Notes under the pieces: generated by a model
The model's input: only the letters and a program-made list of their open reading frames with translations
Told to the model about the DNA's origin: nothing
The model's database searches: none
Made by a program: the position numbers and the translations under genes
Source: an uncultured Oscillospiraceae bacterium
GTDB taxonomy: Bacteria > Bacillota > Clostridia > Oscillospirales > Acutalibacteraceae
NCBI GenBank assembly: GCA_900544715.1
Contig: UQWL01000011.1
Location: forward strand, 11,741-75,740
DNA length: 64,000 nucleotides
Reading direction: 5' to 3'
Shown: positions 45,038-53,840 of the stretch, in pieces
Layout of the letters: every line of letters begins with the position of its first letter
Position numbering within the stretch: the stretch's first letter is position 1

Positions 45038-45442
45038 TTACCGCAAAGTCTTCGTCAGAATGATTTCAAGCGGCTCATCCTTCAAAAGCAGCGCGCCGGA
45101 ATCCACATAGCCGAGCCTCCGATAGAAATGCTGGGCAGTTTCGTCGGACTGCGTCGAAGTCATCACAAGCGCATATCCTGCAGCTTTCATGAGCGCTTCC
45201 CAATGAGAAACGAGCTGCCTGCCGAAGCCCTTCCCCCGCTCCCCCTCCAGGAAATACAGCATATTCATAAACGGCGTGTTATCCCAGAACAGATTCCACC
45301 GCAGCCAGCCGATGATGTGTTCCTCCTCCAGCACAAGCATCCTGCCGAGAGACACGACCGATCGGATTTCATCCGCGGCAATGTGCCTGTCGTGGGAAAG
45401 CAGGAACGGGAGATCCTTTGGGGAAGCTTTTCGAATGGTCAT
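45038..45442 (-). CDS. GNAT family N-acetyltransferase
   Basis: About 134 residues starting MTIRKASPKDLPFLL, with EGERGKGFGRQLVSHWE as acetyl-CoA motif A and HFYRRLGYVDSG as motif B. GAAGG lies ten bases upstream of 45442; the longer frame from 45577 reads through untranslated DNA. Substrate unknown. Confidence 0.85.
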   Translation of the reverse strand: MTIRKASPKDLPFLLSHDRHIAADEIRSVVSLGRMLVLEEEHIIGWLRWNLFWDNTPFMNMLYFLEGERGKGFGRQLVSHWEALMKAAGYALVMTSTQSDETAQHFYRRLGYVDSGALLLKDEPLEIILTKTLR

Positions 45443-45603
45443 TGATACAGCCTTCTCTCTTTTCAAAATCAATAAATAGACTCTATGGCTTTTGACATTC
45501 CCAAAGGTAACGATTAGAATAAAAACAGCTTGATGCGGGGCAGTTCCCTTTAAGGGAGCAAACGCAATTTTAAACATTAAAATGAGGATGGGAGCAGCAT
45601 GAG

Positions 45604-45897
45604 ATGAGCATTACCGTGAACATTTTATATTTCGGAAAAAATGGAAGCGCCAGAAAATTTGCGGAGGAAATGACAGCGGCTGGAATCGTCGATGCAGTTC
45701 GAGCCGAAATGGGAAATGAACGATATGAATATTATTTCCCGATGGACGATTCAGAATCGGTTTTGCTGATTGACCGATGGAAAGATCAGGAGGCAATCGA
45801 CCTGCACCACAAATCAGAAATGATGACGCAGATTGCAGCGCTTCGCCAAAAATATCATTTAAAAATGAAAGTAGAACGGTTCGCCGATTTGCCGTAA
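45604..45897 (+). CDS. Antibiotic biosynthesis monooxygenase (ABM/YgiN-like) family protein
   Basis: 97 residues with the ferredoxin-like ABM pattern: VNILYFGKNGSARKFAEEM, ERYEYYFPMDDSESVLLIDRWKDQEAIDLHHKSE. Family members are cofactor-free monooxygenases acting on quinones or heme, but many are uncharacterised. Single gene with GGGAGCAGCATGAG upstream. Confidence 0.85.
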   Translation: MSITVNILYFGKNGSARKFAEEMTAAGIVDAVRAEMGNERYEYYFPMDDSESVLLIDRWKDQEAIDLHHKSEMMTQIAALRQKYHLKMKVERFADLP

Positions 45898-45926
45898 AGT
45901 AAGCTTCTGTTTTCCTGCATGCACCA

Positions 45927-45965
45927 AACAGGGCCAGTGGTTTTTCACCATCGTCCCTGTTTATT
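45927..45965. terminator. Terminator between convergent genes
   Basis: AAACAGGG / CCCTGTTT stem with inner GTGG/CACC-type pairing, flanked by T runs. Confidence 0.6.
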
Positions 45966-45975
45966 TATGCACTTT

Positions 45976-48900
45976 TTATCCTCTCGCCTTGAGGAAATCC
46001 TTGATTCCATTGACCGTGGCCTGCGCGAGCAGATCCTGCTTTGTGCTGTTTGTCAGCGCTGAGCGGTCGTTTGCGTTGGTGATAAAGCCATATTCAATGA
46101 GCACCGCAGGGCACTCCTGCACGCGCGTGACGCGGAAGGGATAAAACCGGGTGCCGCGGTCAATTTTCGATACGGTTACGCTCGTGCCCTTATAAATCTG
46201 ATCTCGCCAGGTGCTGACCAAACGGTCATGGATGGAGGACGCAAGGCCATAGGAATATGGCGTATAGTAATATCCTGTCGTGCCCATCGCGCTGCTCGTT
46301 TCCGCTGCATCACAGTGGATACTGATGAACAGATCTGGCTTTTTAAAGCGGATCGCATTGCGCCGATCCTCCAAAGGTACATGGCTGTCGCTCGAGCGGG
46401 TCATGATAACGGTGGCGCCGGCCGATTGCAGCTTCTGCTGCACCTTCTTGGCAATGGCAAGCGTTGCGGGCGCTTCCCACCCGGCAGAGCTGCCCGCGCC
46501 TGGATCAGAGCCGCCATGGCCTGCATCCAGCATGATCGTGTAGCCGCTCAGGGAAGTGCCACCGCTGTTTTTCAGGGCGATGGTCAAAGATCCATCCGCA
46601 TTGTATTTCATGGAGTAGCCATAGAAGGAACCGGTGCGCTTGAGGTGCAGGCGCAGGGTCGTTTTCAAATTTGTCTTGTCAACAATCCATTCTGCCTTGC
46701 TGAACACATTGCTGCCCGACAGATTCACACTGCCGCTGGCTGATGCAGTATAATTGAAGATAAAATCCACGCTCTGAGCCGTGAAGCTGTTAACGGCATA
46801 GGGCCGGTTATCGGAGCTGTTGACATATTTCTGCGGTGTAAAGGCCACATCAACCGGCACTTTCCACTTGGTATAGAGGGTGATATTGGTATCGCCTTTT
46901 GTGGAGGAGGATTTCACCTTCACGGAGTTGCTCGGCATCAAATAGCCTTTTTTAATCTCCTTAACATCCTCCCGGTAAACGCGGCGGCCGGATTTCAGCT
47001 TGTAATAAAGGTTGCCGTTGTAGCTCGTCTCCTCAATAATATAGTCGAAAGTCCCCTTGAGGATCGGCACATAGGTTGGGCCGCAGGCGTCGTTGGAGGT
47101 ATTGCCCGGCAGCGTTTCCGCATCGTCAGAGGTCACCTCGCACATGCGGGCAAAGCCCGGCACGCCATTCGATTGGTAAGGGGTGAGCTGCTTGGCAAAA
47201 TAATCATCCGCCGAGCCGCCGCCCGTTGTGTCATCAGGCTTGGTATTCGGCTTCGTGTCGGCCCCGCCCTGGGAGGTCGTATCGTCAGAGCCAGGGTCTG
47301 TCGTAGAATCAGGAGGGGTGGGCGTATCCGGCGTTACAATCGGGATATCAATTTCAGGGGGTTTGGCATTGATGGTTACGCTGCCGCCCTTCATCTGGGC
47401 GGTGCGCCCGTCATAGGTCACAGATACGGTAAAGCTGCCGATATTGCGTGCATCCGCCCGGCTTTTGGGCAGTGTATAGATACCGATATAAGAAATAAAG
47501 TTAGAATCCTCTTCCTTCGGCTCCTCCTCATCTCCGCCGCCCGGCTTCATCTGCACGGTGACGCCGTTAATTTTGGCAGATACGCTGGCGCCCCGCACCG
47601 CAATCGCTGTGATCTCTAGCTTGGAGCCGCCGCTGGCATAGGTGGCCGTGGACGGCGCCACAGAACGGATCAGCGTTTCGTCGAAGAGAATCGTATACTT
47701 CAGCTCCTGATCCCCTTGGCGGAAAAGAATGGTATTCTCCCCTTTTTTCAGGCTGATGGGATAGGTAAAGCAGCCAAAGGGGGATTGCTTCACTTTCTGC
47801 CCGTTGCAGGTGAGTTCCGTGCCGGGAAGGCTCGTACCGAGGAACGTAAGCTTGTCCTTTTTTGCTGTGAATTTGAGGTCGATATAATTGAATACAGAGA
47901 GCTTTGCCTCTTTTTTGACCTTTTCAATGCCGCCCGTCAAATAATTTTTGACAAACGCATTTTCCCCATACTCCGCTTGTTCGAGCGCGGAAATCGAATC
48001 CAGCACGCTGCCGAAGAAGGCTCCGTTTTTCGCCACGATCCCCATCTGAACGGCAAGCTCGTCCGGCAAAATTCCATTTGCCTCGCTTGCAAGGCCGCTG
48101 GAAACCTTGTGCTCCATATAGAGCGCCGTTTCCGTATCCACCGCTACCTCGTTCCACCATGCGGCCGCTGTTGCCAGGGGAACGTTTTGATCTGTTGTGA
48201 GCGACGCAGAGGAGAGATAGACGAAATCCGCCAGTTTCTCCTCCATCCAGCCCTTGATATCAGCGAAGCCATTTTTCAAGCTCTCATAGGAGGCTTTGGT
48301 CCCGCTCGCCTCATTCGACCAGACCAACGACGATTCCACGCCGAACACAATGCCCGGCGCCGCTTTTTCCGCTGCGCTGCGCAGCTGCTGCACCGCATTG
48401 GTCAGCGCTTCCTGCTTCTCAGCGGCGGAGGCTCCCCAAGGCTCAAACGAAAGCTCCCTCCAACCGGACAGCAGCAGAACCTCCGGCTGATAGTGCTGGC
48501 AAAGCGCGGATAAAACCTCCGGAGCCACTGCAATTCCATCCTTACCGATCCGGATCACATCCGCAGCCGGAACACACATGACCGGCTGAAATCCCTTTTC
48601 TGAGGCGCTATCCATTGCGTAGCGCAGTGTATCGAGAGAACCTGCCTGCACCGACTCCCCGTTGCGTATTGCGTCGAGAAATACAACCGCAACCCCATAT
48701 TCCGCCGCGCGGTCCAACGCGCTGTCAATTCCGCTGCGCGCTTTTTCCGCGGAGGCTTTCACGGAGAAATCCACTCCCGCCGTCAGCCAAGCGCCCGCGC
48801 CGCGCGGCAGGCTTTTTTTCACCTGTGAGGATACCTGCTGCGTTTCCCCCGCGCTCTCCTCCAACACGTTGAGGTTTCCGCTCCCCTGCGGGGTTTCTGC

Positions 48901-48999
48901 CCCGGCAAAATGCCTCCAAGCCGTGCAGCCTGCCACGATGCCAAGCACGCAGATGACCAGTCCGAACGAAATCCATTGTTCCTTCCGCAGTTTTTTCAC
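45976..48999 (-). CDS. Large N-acetylmuramoyl-L-alanine amidase with a TIM-barrel-like N-terminal region
   Basis: 1007 residues. Signal anchor with a possible lipobox (LGIVAGC). Residues ~70-390 look like a glycoside-hydrolase-type barrel (GVAVVFLDAI, FQPVMCVPA, VLLLSGW). The middle holds beta-rich segments and a Pro/Asp/Thr-rich linker (PDTPTPPDST). The C-terminal ~185 residues are Amidase_3: MLDAGHGGSDPG, FISIHCDA and LIEYGFITN carry the zinc His and catalytic Glu residues. Cleaves the peptide from peptidoglycan. 152 bases separate it from the next envelope hydrolase gene, which encodes a similar barrel. Confidence 0.85.
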   Translation of the reverse strand: MKKLRKEQWISFGLVICVLGIVAGCTAWRHFAGAETPQGSGNLNVLEESAGETQQVSSQVKKSLPRGAGAWLTAGVDFSVKASAEKARSGIDSALDRAAEYGVAVVFLDAIRNGESVQAGSLDTLRYAMDSASEKGFQPVMCVPAADVIRIGKDGIAVAPEVLSALCQHYQPEVLLLSGWRELSFEPWGASAAEKQEALTNAVQQLRSAAEKAAPGIVFGVESSLVWSNEASGTKASYESLKNGFADIKGWMEEKLADFVYLSSASLTTDQNVPLATAAAWWNEVAVDTETALYMEHKVSSGLASEANGILPDELAVQMGIVAKNGAFFGSVLDSISALEQAEYGENAFVKNYLTGGIEKVKKEAKLSVFNYIDLKFTAKKDKLTFLGTSLPGTELTCNGQKVKQSPFGCFTYPISLKKGENTILFRQGDQELKYTILFDETLIRSVAPSTATYASGGSKLEITAIAVRGASVSAKINGVTVQMKPGGGDEEEPKEEDSNFISYIGIYTLPKSRADARNIGSFTVSVTYDGRTAQMKGGSVTINAKPPEIDIPIVTPDTPTPPDSTTDPGSDDTTSQGGADTKPNTKPDDTTGGGSADDYFAKQLTPYQSNGVPGFARMCEVTSDDAETLPGNTSNDACGPTYVPILKGTFDYIIEETSYNGNLYYKLKSGRRVYREDVKEIKKGYLMPSNSVKVKSSSTKGDTNITLYTKWKVPVDVAFTPQKYVNSSDNRPYAVNSFTAQSVDFIFNYTASASGSVNLSGSNVFSKAEWIVDKTNLKTTLRLHLKRTGSFYGYSMKYNADGSLTIALKNSGGTSLSGYTIMLDAGHGGSDPGAGSSAGWEAPATLAIAKKVQQKLQSAGATVIMTRSSDSHVPLEDRRNAIRFKKPDLFISIHCDAAETSSAMGTTGYYYTPYSYGLASSIHDRLVSTWRDQIYKGTSVTVSKIDRGTRFYPFRVTRVQECPAVLIEYGFITNANDRSALTNSTKQDLLAQATVNGIKDFLKARG

Positions 49000-49151
49000 A
49001 CCCCTGCCCCCGATCTCCGATCCTTTTATTTTCTATGTCATGCACGTGCTGTCATTCAGTTAAATTCCCTTTTATCATAAGACGAGCCTGCTTCGCTTGT
49101 CAAGGCAAAACCTTGCGTTTTCCTTTTTTTACAACATTTTTGCAGGCTCTT

Positions 49152-50447
49152 TTATTTTTCTTTGTTTTCCAGCAAAGCGCTCAATGCGTTCCATTCTTTT
49201 TGCAACTGTTTAGAGCGTGAATCCCCGAACGAATATTGATAGGAATACAGGGCAAATCCGGCATACGGCTGTATTTTCCGGCCACAGGCCACCTGGCGGG
49301 AAATGATATCGCTATGGTTGATCCATTCATACCGTGGCCCCTGCTTTTGAGCGGATTCCGGGCCGGCATATTGGTCTTCCTCTCCGCTTTTGTAGATCGC
49401 CAGCCCTGCGTAGAGCTTGACGCTATCGCACCGGATCAGATCCGCCCACTGCCGGGCAGTTTTTTCAAAGGGGCTCGCGCTGTTTTCAAAGCCATAATAA
49501 AGCTGTGGCATGAGGTAATCGACATAGCCCTCCTCCTCACCCCAACGGGCGGCGTCTGCATACAACTCCTCCCGGTTCTTTTCAATATCGCCCGCGGGGC
49601 TGATCCCGACCGATACCGCCGGGCGGATCGCCTTCACTGCCGCATACAGGCCGCTGACAAACGTGTTCACATTCTCACGCCGCCACGCGGCGCGGGAATA
49701 CTGCCCGCCGTCTTTCACATAGCGATCGTACTGCGCCTGATCGATCTTTTCCTCGGTAGACGGGTAAAAATAATCGTCCATATGCACGCCGTCCACCTCA
49801 TACTGTTCGACGATTTCCCGCACGCCGTCGATAATCATGCGCTGCACCTCCGGTACGGCGGGGTTATAATAAATCCCGTTTTCCAAAACGATCAGCCAGC
49901 TATCATTGGTTTGATCCGCATCCTCCTTCCATTTTCGCGCCGGATTCTCTTTGGAGAGGAGGGAAAAATCCGGATTGTAAGAAACGCGGTAGGGGTTAAA
50001 CCATGCATGGAGGGCGAGCCCATGCGCATGCGCCCGCTCAACCAGGATGGCAAGCGGATCGTAGCCGGGGTCTTGTCCCTGCATACCGGTCAGATAGGCG
50101 CTCCAGGGGAAAATCTTTGAGGGATAAAAGGCGTCCGAATACGGGCGAACCTGCACGATAACCGTATTAAACCCCGCGTTTTGTACACGGCGGAACATCT
50201 CATCCACCTTTTGATGAAAAAGCGATTCATCTCCACCCTTCTGCGCCTTCATGGAGATCTCATAGTAGGTAATCCACACCGCGCGCATCTCCTGCTGCGG
50301 CGTTTCATCCTCGCCCGGTTCCCGATCTTTGAGGGAAGAGGCTTCTCCGAAAGGCGCGCTGCTCTCCTCCTCCGGCGGCATTCCACAGGAGGTAAGCATG
50401 CAGCACAGCATCAAACAGGCGAGCAGCGAGGCAGCCAAACGTTTCAT
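49152..50447 (-). CDS. Glycosyl hydrolase-like 10 (GHL10, YngK-type) lipoprotein
   Basis: About 431 residues from 50447, which has GGGGAG nine bases upstream. Signal peptide with lipobox LTSC. EMRAVWITYYEIS, GFNTVIVQVRPYSDAFYPS, LHAWFNPYRVS and DGVHMDDYFYP are the signature blocks of the family, with acidic residues at the barrel's C-terminal ends. Members act on cell-wall glycan after removal of peptides. Same strand as the amidase gene, which suggests joint cell-wall remodelling. Confidence 0.9.
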   Translation of the reverse strand: MKRLAASLLACLMLCCMLTSCGMPPEEESSAPFGEASSLKDREPGEDETPQQEMRAVWITYYEISMKAQKGGDESLFHQKVDEMFRRVQNAGFNTVIVQVRPYSDAFYPSKIFPWSAYLTGMQGQDPGYDPLAILVERAHAHGLALHAWFNPYRVSYNPDFSLLSKENPARKWKEDADQTNDSWLIVLENGIYYNPAVPEVQRMIIDGVREIVEQYEVDGVHMDDYFYPSTEEKIDQAQYDRYVKDGGQYSRAAWRRENVNTFVSGLYAAVKAIRPAVSVGISPAGDIEKNREELYADAARWGEEEGYVDYLMPQLYYGFENSASPFEKTARQWADLIRCDSVKLYAGLAIYKSGEEDQYAGPESAQKQGPRYEWINHSDIISRQVACGRKIQPYAGFALYSYQYSFGDSRSKQLQKEWNALSALLENKEK

Positions 50448-50559
50448 TCGATTTTCTCCCCTTTTCCCTTCATATTTTTTCGTTCTCCTTGACAGAATCC
50501 CAAAATCCGAATACGATAAGAGAAAGCTTCCCAAAATGATTTGGACGGAGGAAAGCCTC

Positions 50560-50874
50560 ATGTTTTCACCAGCCCGTTTTCACAGCAAGATAAAGCCCGC
50601 CGGATGCAGCCCGGCAATTGCCTGTCCCGCCTGCGGGCAAGCAGTGGAGATGCGCATTTTCAACAGCTTTGAGCTGTTTAAAGTGATGGAAATTCCGGTG
50701 CACTCCTTTAACGGCCGTTATTTTGCCGTTTGCCCGCAGTGCGCCAGCGTGTTTGAGCTCGAAGAAAGTGCCGCCAAGGCTTTTGAAAATGGCAACGCCG
50801 CATTTCTCACAGCCAGCCGGTTCCATCTGCTGAAACACGGAGCGGCCGGCATGCAGGATGGCGAATCGCTATGA
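50560..50874 (+). CDS. Small zinc-ribbon protein
   Basis: 104 residues. IACPACGQAVEMRIFNS and YFAVCPQCASVFELE give two Cys pairs around a short beta domain (FKVMEIPVHSFNGR). Found in many Clostridia, function unknown. GGAGG eight bases before 50560 decides the start; earlier ATGs in the frame overlap the divergent gene. Overlaps the next gene by four bases (ATGA). Confidence 0.75.
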   Translation: MFSPARFHSKIKPAGCSPAIACPACGQAVEMRIFNSFELFKVMEIPVHSFNGRYFAVCPQCASVFELEESAAKAFENGNAAFLTASRFHLLKHGAAGMQDGESL

Positions 50875-51164
50875 CAGCGGCCCTCTATGCGCTCTGCGCC
50901 TATTTGACCGCCCTCTCTTTGCTGGCCGTTTTTCTCACCATTCATGATAAACGCCGCGCCAGGCAGCATGGGCGGCGAATTCCTGAACGGACGCTGATGC
51001 TGGTTGGCCTGGCTGGCGGCGCGCTCGCAATGTATTTGACCATGCGGGCCATCCGGCATAAAACGCTGCACCGGAAATTCATGTGGGGGCTCCCTGCGGA
51101 AATCGCCCTCCAAGCCATATTAGCCTGTGCAGCTGTTTTTTGCATCCAAAACTATGTTCTTTAA
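50871..51164 (+). CDS. DUF1294 membrane protein
   Basis: 97 residues, three to four membrane helices; YLTALSLLAVFLTIHDKRRAR and GGALAMYLTMRAIRHKTLHRKF are the DUF1294 pattern (D-K-x2-A and R-H-K-T blocks). Translationally coupled to the zinc-ribbon gene. Function unknown. Confidence 0.88.
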   Translation: MTAALYALCAYLTALSLLAVFLTIHDKRRARQHGRRIPERTLMLVGLAGGALAMYLTMRAIRHKTLHRKFMWGLPAEIALQAILACAAVFCIQNYVL

Positions 51165-51353
51165 GAATAGCAGAAACAGCAGCGTCTATTTTTCGATTTT
51201 GCCTTTGTAAAACCTTCCATACCGCCACGTTCATCTCTACGCCGGAAGCAACTGAAATATACCTGCCATTCTTGCGTAACCCGGCTCATCCGCCTTTCCT
51301 TCCGAAAAAGCAGATGGCATGGTAAGATATCAAAACAGGAGGATTTTTAAAGT

Positions 51354-51647
51354 ATGAGAACACTCAACAAGGTGATTGAATTCCAGCAGGAGGCGTCCAA
51401 TGCGCTTTTCACCAAGGCACAGGCTTTGGCCGTTACGATGCAGCTGCTCGAGCTGGAGCGCCAGCAGCCGGAAAACACACCGGAAGAGGCCACCGCACTG
51501 GAAAACGCGATGAAGAACCTCAATTTTCGCTATTTGGACGCCACCGAAACGCAAACGGATCAAATGCTGGATTCGCTTGGTGTTGCCAGGCTGACAACAG
51601 CGGAAATTGCCCAGGCAATCGAGGCCGTGGTTTTTGATATGGAATAA
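51354..51647 (+). CDS. Helical hypothetical protein
   Basis: 97 residues, almost wholly alpha-helical and acidic, soluble (MRTLNKVIEFQQEASN ... EAVVFDME). CAGGAGG precedes the start. The 189 bases upstream show no clear promoter. No family recognised. Confidence 0.65.
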   Translation: MRTLNKVIEFQQEASNALFTKAQALAVTMQLLELERQQPENTPEEATALENAMKNLNFRYLDATETQTDQMLDSLGVARLTTAEIAQAIEAVVFDME

Positions 51648-51687
51648 AGACATGCGCCGTTTCCCCGGTTTTTTTTCAAAAAAGCCT

Positions 51688-51716
51688 TGATTTTTTCTGA
51701 GGCTTCGTATATAATC
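51688..51716 (+). promoter_or_regulatory. Promoter of tRNA-Pro
   Basis: TTGATT and TATAAT with 17-base spacer, 20 bases before the tRNA. Confidence 0.8.
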
Positions 51717-51736
51717 TAAAACGTCGCTTACGACAC

Positions 51737-51813
51737 CGGGGTGTGGCGAAGTTTGGTATCGCGCTTGGTTCGGGACCAAGAGGCCATGGGTTCAAGTCCC
51801 GTCACTCCGACCA
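51737..51813 (+). tRNA. tRNA-Pro (anticodon CGG)
   Basis: 77 bases including an encoded CCA. Acceptor CGGGGTG / CACTCCG, D arm around TGGCGAAGTTTGG, anticodon stem-loop CTTGG-TTCGGGA-CCAAG, T arm GGGTTCAAGTCCC. The last 11 bases are repeated at 53132-53142. Confidence 0.93.
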
Positions 51814-51815
51814 TC

Positions 51816-51847
51816 AGAAAAGGCCGTCGATTTTTGTCGACGGCCTT
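51816..51847 (-). terminator. Terminator of the island gene
   Basis: AAGGCCGTCGA / TCGACGGCCTT perfect 11-bp stem; on the minus strand it ends in a T run (TTTTCTG), immediately beside the tRNA 3' end. Confidence 0.75.
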
Positions 51848-51854
51848 AAACAGT

Positions 51855-52943
51855 TCAATACATGGTAATAAACTCTAACTGCGTATTATCTAACGAATAT
51901 TTCAATGACACAACTACCTTGCGCATTCTATTTTCTACTGTTTTTAACTCCAGAGATACATTAAATTTCGGTACATTATATGTTTCTAAATATTCTAAAT
52001 TATAAAAATATCCTTTTTTTATTCGATCCCTTATCAGTTTTGATAGCTCTTCCACAGAACACTCCTCAAGTCCAAGTTTTTCCATGATGCCCCTTTTATT
52101 CTCTCTAAGATATTTTACTTTTGCCTCCGAAACAAAAATAGGCAGTTTAAATACTGGTTCCACAGGCATGGGAAAGCAAATTGCGTTCAGAGAATATTTT
52201 AAATCTTCTGGATCTGCGAATGCTGCTTCGATTTTGTATGACAAAAACAGGGAGAAGTAAACTTCATTTATGCTTTTTATCGTAAAACCATAATTCTCAA
52301 AAGGATAGCCACAGTTGTTGATATTTTCAGTATCTTCCCTATCATCTTCATGTGGAAGAATCATAATATTTTTATATTTTATTCCTACACACGTCAAACA
52401 ATATGCCAATAAAGTTTTTAGATGACTGGAAAAGGTCATGTCGACATATCCAATAAAATATTTTACAGATTGAAACGCCTTTATGATCATATCTTGTTGC
52501 TGTAAAGATAAATTATTTATGTAAACAACATAGTACTGGGATGGGTGTTGAAATACTGACGGGTGAACCTGAATCAAATCTTTAAAGATTATTTCCTTAC
52601 AAATGGATAGAGGTATACCATCAGCAATGATGTCTCCTTCGAGAATACTATATGTACTATCTTTATTAAGTACTGGCAGAAGATGTTTAAAAATTATATT
52701 ACCATACCAGGAATCTTCGATAATACTAGTATCAAAGACAAAAGCCGTTTCTCTTTTGTCTTTATGCACAGGAATAAGTGCTGATTTTAATTTTGAATAC
52801 TCGATCCCTTTGAGCAATAATCTGTCTTGGACTCCTAATAACATATCCTGAATAATTTCAGTACATTTCGCATCATTTAACTCTAAAGTCTCAAAAATAA
52901 GAGGAAGAAGCACATTTCCTCTCCCGTCAAGTGTGAAAATCAT
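51855..52943 (-). CDS. Unknown 362-residue protein of the tRNA-Pro island
   Basis: Starts MIFTLDGRGNVLLPLIFETLEL; the start at 52943 has AAGGAGG five bases upstream, whereas the longer frame from 52994 does not. No signal peptide or membrane helix. The middle is alpha/beta (STYSILEGDIIADGIPLSI, YYVVYINNLSLQQQDMI, VKYFIGYVDMTFSS), and the C-terminal ~100 residues are charged and helical. None of the usual nuclease, ATPase or DNA-binding motifs is visible. The gene is far more AT-rich than its neighbours and stands alone in the island. Confidence 0.7.
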   Translation of the reverse strand: MIFTLDGRGNVLLPLIFETLELNDAKCTEIIQDMLLGVQDRLLLKGIEYSKLKSALIPVHKDKRETAFVFDTSIIEDSWYGNIIFKHLLPVLNKDSTYSILEGDIIADGIPLSICKEIIFKDLIQVHPSVFQHPSQYYVVYINNLSLQQQDMIIKAFQSVKYFIGYVDMTFSSHLKTLLAYCLTCVGIKYKNIMILPHEDDREDTENINNCGYPFENYGFTIKSINEVYFSLFLSYKIEAAFADPEDLKYSLNAICFPMPVEPVFKLPIFVSEAKVKYLRENKRGIMEKLGLEECSVEELSKLIRDRIKKGYFYNLEYLETYNVPKFNVSLELKTVENRMRKVVVSLKYSLDNTQLEFITMY

Positions 52944-52984
52944 ACAGTCCTCCTTAAAACGCATTTTAAGATTTAACCATAATG

Positions 52985-52993
52985 AGTATACCA
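52985..52993 (-). promoter_or_regulatory. Extended -10 promoter of the island gene
   Basis: TG-G-TATACT on the minus strand (TATACT at 52990-52985), 42 bases upstream of the start; the -35 is poor. Bases 52994-53131 are otherwise featureless AT-rich DNA. Confidence 0.55.
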
Positions 52994-53141
52994 TAACTTT
53001 TTAATATTTGAATATGTGTGTTGTTAAAATGCTGATTTTAATAAATAAGTTAGGAAATCGAATGAGATAAACCTCTTGCTGACGGCCTACAAATTATTGA
53101 TATGACTGACTTTCCTGAAGTCCTATAATTACACTCCGACC

Positions 53142-53184
53142 AATAAAGTCTTGAAACTTGAATGGTTTCAAGACTTTATTTTTG
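53142..53184 (+). terminator. Terminator at the right edge of the island, probably the native tRNA terminator
   Basis: AATAAAGTCTTGAAAC / GTTTCAAGACTTTATT perfect 16-bp stem followed by T residues; it begins on the last base of the duplicated tRNA end. Confidence 0.85.
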
Positions 53185-53241
53185 TATTAAAGAGCCTTGT
53201 CGCCTATCAATCAGCATAAGCGTTTCGCCAAATCGGCACAA

Positions 53242-53613
53242 TTATTTTCTCCAAAAGGTTTTGCATTCCGCCTTATCTATGCAATTAAAGCGAATCATTT
53301 GATCCAGCAAAATATAGTTTACAGGCTCCTCCCATCTGATACGAAACAACATTTTACTTTGGCTATAGCCCGCCTTGGTGATTTCATCCGTAAACCGAAC
53401 CATCCCGGCGCGTTCAGGCGAAACTGCCAGATGCTTGCTGGATACGCTGAAGCCAATGATAAATGTGCCGTGCTCTGTAAACATAGGCTGATTCCATGCA
53501 ATCCTGGCCTCTAAATTTGGAAATTGACTTTTGACCCATTCCAAAACCTCTTGTGTGCGGGCGCGTTGCTGCCCGTTATTGATGTTCTCTATAAATTCTA
53601 GAAAATCCTCCAA
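53242..53613 (-). CDS. DUF1801 (YdhG-like, iron chaperone-type) protein
   Basis: 123 residues: VLEWVKSQFPNLEARIAWNQPMF, TFIIGFSVSSKHLAVSPE and the C-terminal LLDQMIRFNCIDKAEC match DUF1801. Bacillus Fra (YdhG) of this family was described as a frataxin-like iron chaperone; function here is untested. TGGAG-type ribosome site just upstream of the ATG. Confidence 0.85.
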   Translation of the reverse strand: MEDFLEFIENINNGQQRARTQEVLEWVKSQFPNLEARIAWNQPMFTEHGTFIIGFSVSSKHLAVSPERAGMVRFTDEITKAGYSQSKMLFRIRWEEPVNYILLDQMIRFNCIDKAECKTFWRK

Positions 53614-53773
53614 AGTGCACCTCCGCTAAACATCGATCAAAAATAGTCTATGCCTATCTTTTTAAAATATAAAAAAGCTATCAGGACACTCCGGCCAAAT
53701 TTTCGCAAGCGGCAGTTCCTAGCTGTTTCACAATCCTCATCAACCTTGGCCCGCGAATCAGATCGGCGCTTCC

Positions 53774-53808
53774 AACGGCTAAAAGGCCGCCGGAAACGCC
53801 GTTTTTTT
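53774..53808 (+). terminator. Plus-strand terminator-like hairpin
   Basis: AACGGC / GCCGTT stem with a GC-rich interior and seven T. No convincing gene precedes it on the plus strand in 53614-53773. Confidence 0.45.
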
Positions 53809-53840
53809 CTATATCGTTTTTTTACGGGCGGCTGAAACGC

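Larger units (their letters stand above)
51803..53142. mobile_element. AT-rich mini-island integrated at the 3' end of tRNA-Pro
   Basis: The tRNA 3' end CACTCCGACCA (51803-51813) recurs exactly at 53132-53142, as attL/attR of tRNA-targeted elements do. The right copy is followed directly by a strong terminator that fits as the original terminator of the tRNA. About 1.3 kb between them is AT-rich and holds one gene, on the opposite strand. No integrase or excisionase is present, so it is either a decayed remnant or a passenger mobilised in trans. Confidence 0.65.

Noticed and set aside
53650..53835. Basic 61-codon plus-strand frame before the hairpin at 53774
   Set aside because: No ribosome site and low-complexity Arg/Lys composition; the hairpin lies inside the frame.
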